From NCBI GenBank assembly GCA_934168205.1, contig CAKPMX010000002.1, forward strand, positions 248,001 to 312,000: 64,000 nt of DNA, written 5' to 3'. Source of the stretch: an uncultured Bacilli bacterium. Its GTDB lineage: Bacteria; Bacillota_I; Bacilli_A; RF39; UBA660. A program made the position numbers and the translations under genes. Below are positions 62,589 through 64,000 of the stretch, one piece after another. The notes beneath the pieces are model-generated. The model had not been told where the DNA came from. It searched no databases and worked only from the letters and a program-made list of their open reading frames with translations. Numbering within the stretch: the stretch's first letter is position 1; each line of letters starts with the position of its first letter.

Positions 62589-62784
62589 TAACTTCTACTA
62601 CTTTGTTTCCTTTGTAGTTACCGCATTTTGGACATACTCTGTGAGGTTTAATCATTTCGCCACAACTTGGGCATTTGCTTACACCAGGGATTTCCATTGC
62701 GTTATGACTTCTTCTCATTCTCTTTCTTGTTTTTGAAACTTTACGGAAAGGAACAGCAAACATTTGAATGTCTAACTTCATCAT
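62578..62784 (-). CDS. rpmF: Ribosomal protein L32 with an L27-type N-terminal extension
   Basis: 50S ribosomal protein, 68 residues. The body is standard: VPFRKVSKTRKRMRRSHNAM, then a zinc ribbon (CPSCGEM and CPKCGNYKG). Normal L32 starts M-AVPFRK or similar. Here MMKLDIQMF precedes AVPFRK, nearly identical to the Prp-cleaved extension of L27 (KLDIQLFA/HH). GAGGAGTGATAAT precedes the first ATG, and the inner ATG (MFAVPF) has no ribosome site, so the extension is probably made. It follows yceD, as in most bacteria. Confidence 0.92.
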   Translation of the reverse strand: MMKLDIQMFAVPFRKVSKTRKRMRRSHNAMEIPGVSKCPSCGEMIKPHRVCPKCGNYKGNKVVEVKEA

Positions 62785-62788
62785 ATTA

Positions 62789-63274
62789 TCACTCCTCTTT
62801 AAAATCTTTTAATAAATCAGAAAACGGATTATTATTACTTACTAGTTCTTCTTCACTGATTAATTTCCATCCATCTCCATGAAACTTACTCAAGTCTTTA
62901 ACTTTCGTAAATTGTAATGGGACTTCCAGTACAATATTTTCCCATAAAAATTGAAATATATCAAGTGTATTTTCGTTTTTTTTGCAATTTTGGTCTAAAA
63001 TATCGTTAATTTCGATAGAAACTGGATAAGAAACAGGCTCCAAAGAAATGGAATCGGAAAGAATAATATCTCCTTTTATACTAGCTTCTATATAATCTGT
63101 TAACTCTTCTTCATCATCTTCAGATGCATTCATATATACTTTACCTTCTACTTTGATATCTTCTATTTTTAAAACTGAAGTGTTTTCAAAGTAGTTGCTT
63201 GGTATGGTATAGGAATTTGTTATATCTACTTCTTTTACAGTTTGACTATGTAAAAGTGTTAAATCTATATCCAT
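62789..63274 (-). CDS. YceD/DUF177 family protein
   Basis: 161 residues. The family, found upstream of rpmF in most bacteria, has been linked to rRNA processing or ribosome assembly in plants and E. coli. Visible marks are IKVEGKVYMNASEDDEE, where the usual zinc-binding CxRC of canonical members is absent, and the C-terminal NTLDIFQFLWENIVLEVPLQ, GDGWKLISEEE and NPFSDLLKDF, which are typical. It ends four bases before rpmF and its ATG shares a base with the stop of the gene upstream. GAGGAGTTAAAATA precedes the start. Confidence 0.88.
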   Translation of the reverse strand: MDIDLTLLHSQTVKEVDITNSYTIPSNYFENTSVLKIEDIKVEGKVYMNASEDDEEELTDYIEASIKGDIILSDSISLEPVSYPVSIEINDILDQNCKKNENTLDIFQFLWENIVLEVPLQFTKVKDLSKFHGDGWKLISEEELVSNNNPFSDLLKDFKEE

Positions 63275-63855
63275 TATTTTAACTCCTCGCTTTCAGTATC
63301 TTTTGTTTCTAGTACTTTTATAATTCCATGATAGTGAAGATCGTTCGCAATATTTACACTTGTATTATTATCAACCCAGATTCTTATTGAATAATTTTTT
63401 TCTTCTAGGGCTCCAATGGTATCGGTTACAAGTGTGCCTGATACTAAATCCGATAAGTAATAGATGTTATTTTTATTGTTAAGTCCTTTTACTGATACTT
63501 TTAATAACTCTTTTGGGACTTGGAAATTCGCACAATAATCAGCTATTATTTTTTCTATGTTATCCGTTATAACTAATTGATAGTCAACCGGCTCTACTAA
63601 GTTATTTTTTATAGTTAAAGTATAAGCTTTAGATGATAGACCAATGGCATCCGTTACAGGAGATGGATCAACCAAGTTGATTTCGGCACCTTCTTTATCA
63701 TGAAAAACTATTTCTAGGGAATCTGAACTGTATTCTACATTTCTTGCTTCTGAATATTTGTAATAAATACTACGGGTTGCGATAACAGCAACTAAAAGTA
63801 TAAAAGTAATTATTACGACGTTTTTAATTATATATTTTTTTCTATTGTAATACAT
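63274..63855 (-). CDS. Membrane-anchored extracellular protein, function unknown
   Basis: 193 residues. Basic start MYYNRKKYIIKN, one membrane helix (VVIITFILLVAVIATRSIYY), then a beta-rich domain outside the membrane (ITDNIEKIIADYCANFQ, YSIRIWVDNNTSVNIANDL) with the look of an Ig-like or TasA-like sandwich. One Cys. It could be a filament subunit, or an anchored surface domain. The start follows AAGAGGTGCAAT. First gene in the operon with yceD and rpmF, an odd partner for ribosome genes. Family not recognised. Confidence 0.7.
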   Translation of the reverse strand: MYYNRKKYIIKNVVIITFILLVAVIATRSIYYKYSEARNVEYSSDSLEIVFHDKEGAEINLVDPSPVTDAIGLSSKAYTLTIKNNLVEPVDYQLVITDNIEKIIADYCANFQVPKELLKVSVKGLNNKNNIYYLSDLVSGTLVTDTIGALEEKNYSIRIWVDNNTSVNIANDLHYHGIIKVLETKDTESEELK

Positions 63856-63872
63856 ATTGCACCTCTTATATA

Positions 63873-63901
63873 ATGATAATATTTATAAAATGTTTAGTCA
63901 A
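63873..63901 (-). promoter_or_regulatory. SigA-type promoter of the yceD-rpmF operon
   Basis: The minus strand shows -35 TTGACT (63896-63901), a 17-base spacer and -10 TATCAT (63873-63878), 15 bases before the start codon of the first gene. Confidence 0.8.
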
Positions 63902-63947
63902 TTATTCTTTTTCTTAATATAGCATATTTTCTAATTATTTACAATGG

Positions 63948-63977
63948 AAATAAAAGTAACCTCAAAAATGAGGTTAC
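63948..63977 (-). terminator. Terminator of the gene entering from the right edge
   Basis: GUAACCUCA/UGAGGUUAC hairpin with a four-base loop, followed by UUUUAUUU on the minus strand. Confidence 0.8.
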
Positions 63978-64000
63978 ATATTTCTCATAATTTTAACAGC
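63974..64000 (-). CDS. Possible 3' end of a gene continuing beyond the window
   Basis: On the minus strand one frame reads AVKIMRNM and stops at a TAA (63974-63976) at the base of the hairpin. Several genes here place the stop in the terminator, so this may be a real gene end, but eight codons cannot identify it. Confidence 0.3.
   Translation of the reverse strand, partial: AVKIMRNM

Noticed and set aside
1..64000. CRISPR arrays, tRNA and rRNA genes
   Set aside because: I saw no regularly spaced repeats and no cloverleaf or rRNA-like sequence on either strand.

Overview
The window is AT-rich DNA from a Gram-positive (Firmicutes-type) bacterium, most likely an uncultured member of the Bacilli of the small-genome, gut-associated kind. 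The evidence is a DnaB of the Bacillus type, AddAB, RecD2, a CBS-type Mn pyrophosphatase, a SpoVB-like flippase, an L27 with a removable N-terminal extension next to the Prp protease, and an L21 leader. TGA is used as a stop (for example at the ends of the genes at 13947 and 53288), so it does not use the Mycoplasma code. Nearly all genes lie on the minus strand and form short operons. Promoters are close to the SigA consensus with 17-base spacers, and terminator hairpins often contain or touch the stop codon.

Layout, left to right: parC (cut by the window edge) and parE; a tandem-GH25 lipoprotein; an operon running lipoprotein - mtaB - recD2 - small membrane protein (10.7 down to 6.4 kb). 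From 10.75 to 19.74 kb lies an accessory island bounded by an 85-base direct repeat. It carries a histidine phosphatase - GT4 - phosphatase/glycosyltransferase fusion - GT2 operon, a HelD-like motor ATPase and a transglutaminase-like protein. Then come an acidic membrane-anchored protein, a SpoVB-like flippase (plus strand), a second HelD, a paralogous pair of unknown proteins around a CYTH protein, a phosphohexomutase, a hybrid histidine kinase, an AMP-forming ligase, a dNMP-kinase-like protein, a frameshifted gene remnant and a methyltransferase. From 33.6 to 64 kb the content is mostly core: ppaC-uppP-ZIP transporter-permease; an HD protein and dnaB; prepilin peptidase and PilC; ruvA-ruvB-queA-tgt; yebC; an Hpt-REC protein; obg, rpmA, prp and rplU; dinG with a RelE-like protein and a helical protein; addB-addA-histidine phosphatase; and a secreted protein with yceD and rpmF.

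The most interesting signals are: (1) the island and its 84/85-identical repeats, which split an ancestral terminator-promoter junction; (2) its phosphatase/glycosyltransferase operon, including a fusion whose phosphatase half closely matches a stand-alone chromosomal gene at 56.5 kb; (3) ribosomal protein L32 with an N-terminal extension (KLDIQMFA) that copies the Prp cleavage site of L27 (KLDIQLFA); (4) an unknown paralogous pair flanking a CYTH phosphohydrolase; and (5) a RelE-fold domain inside a larger protein, paired with a helical protein behind dinG.
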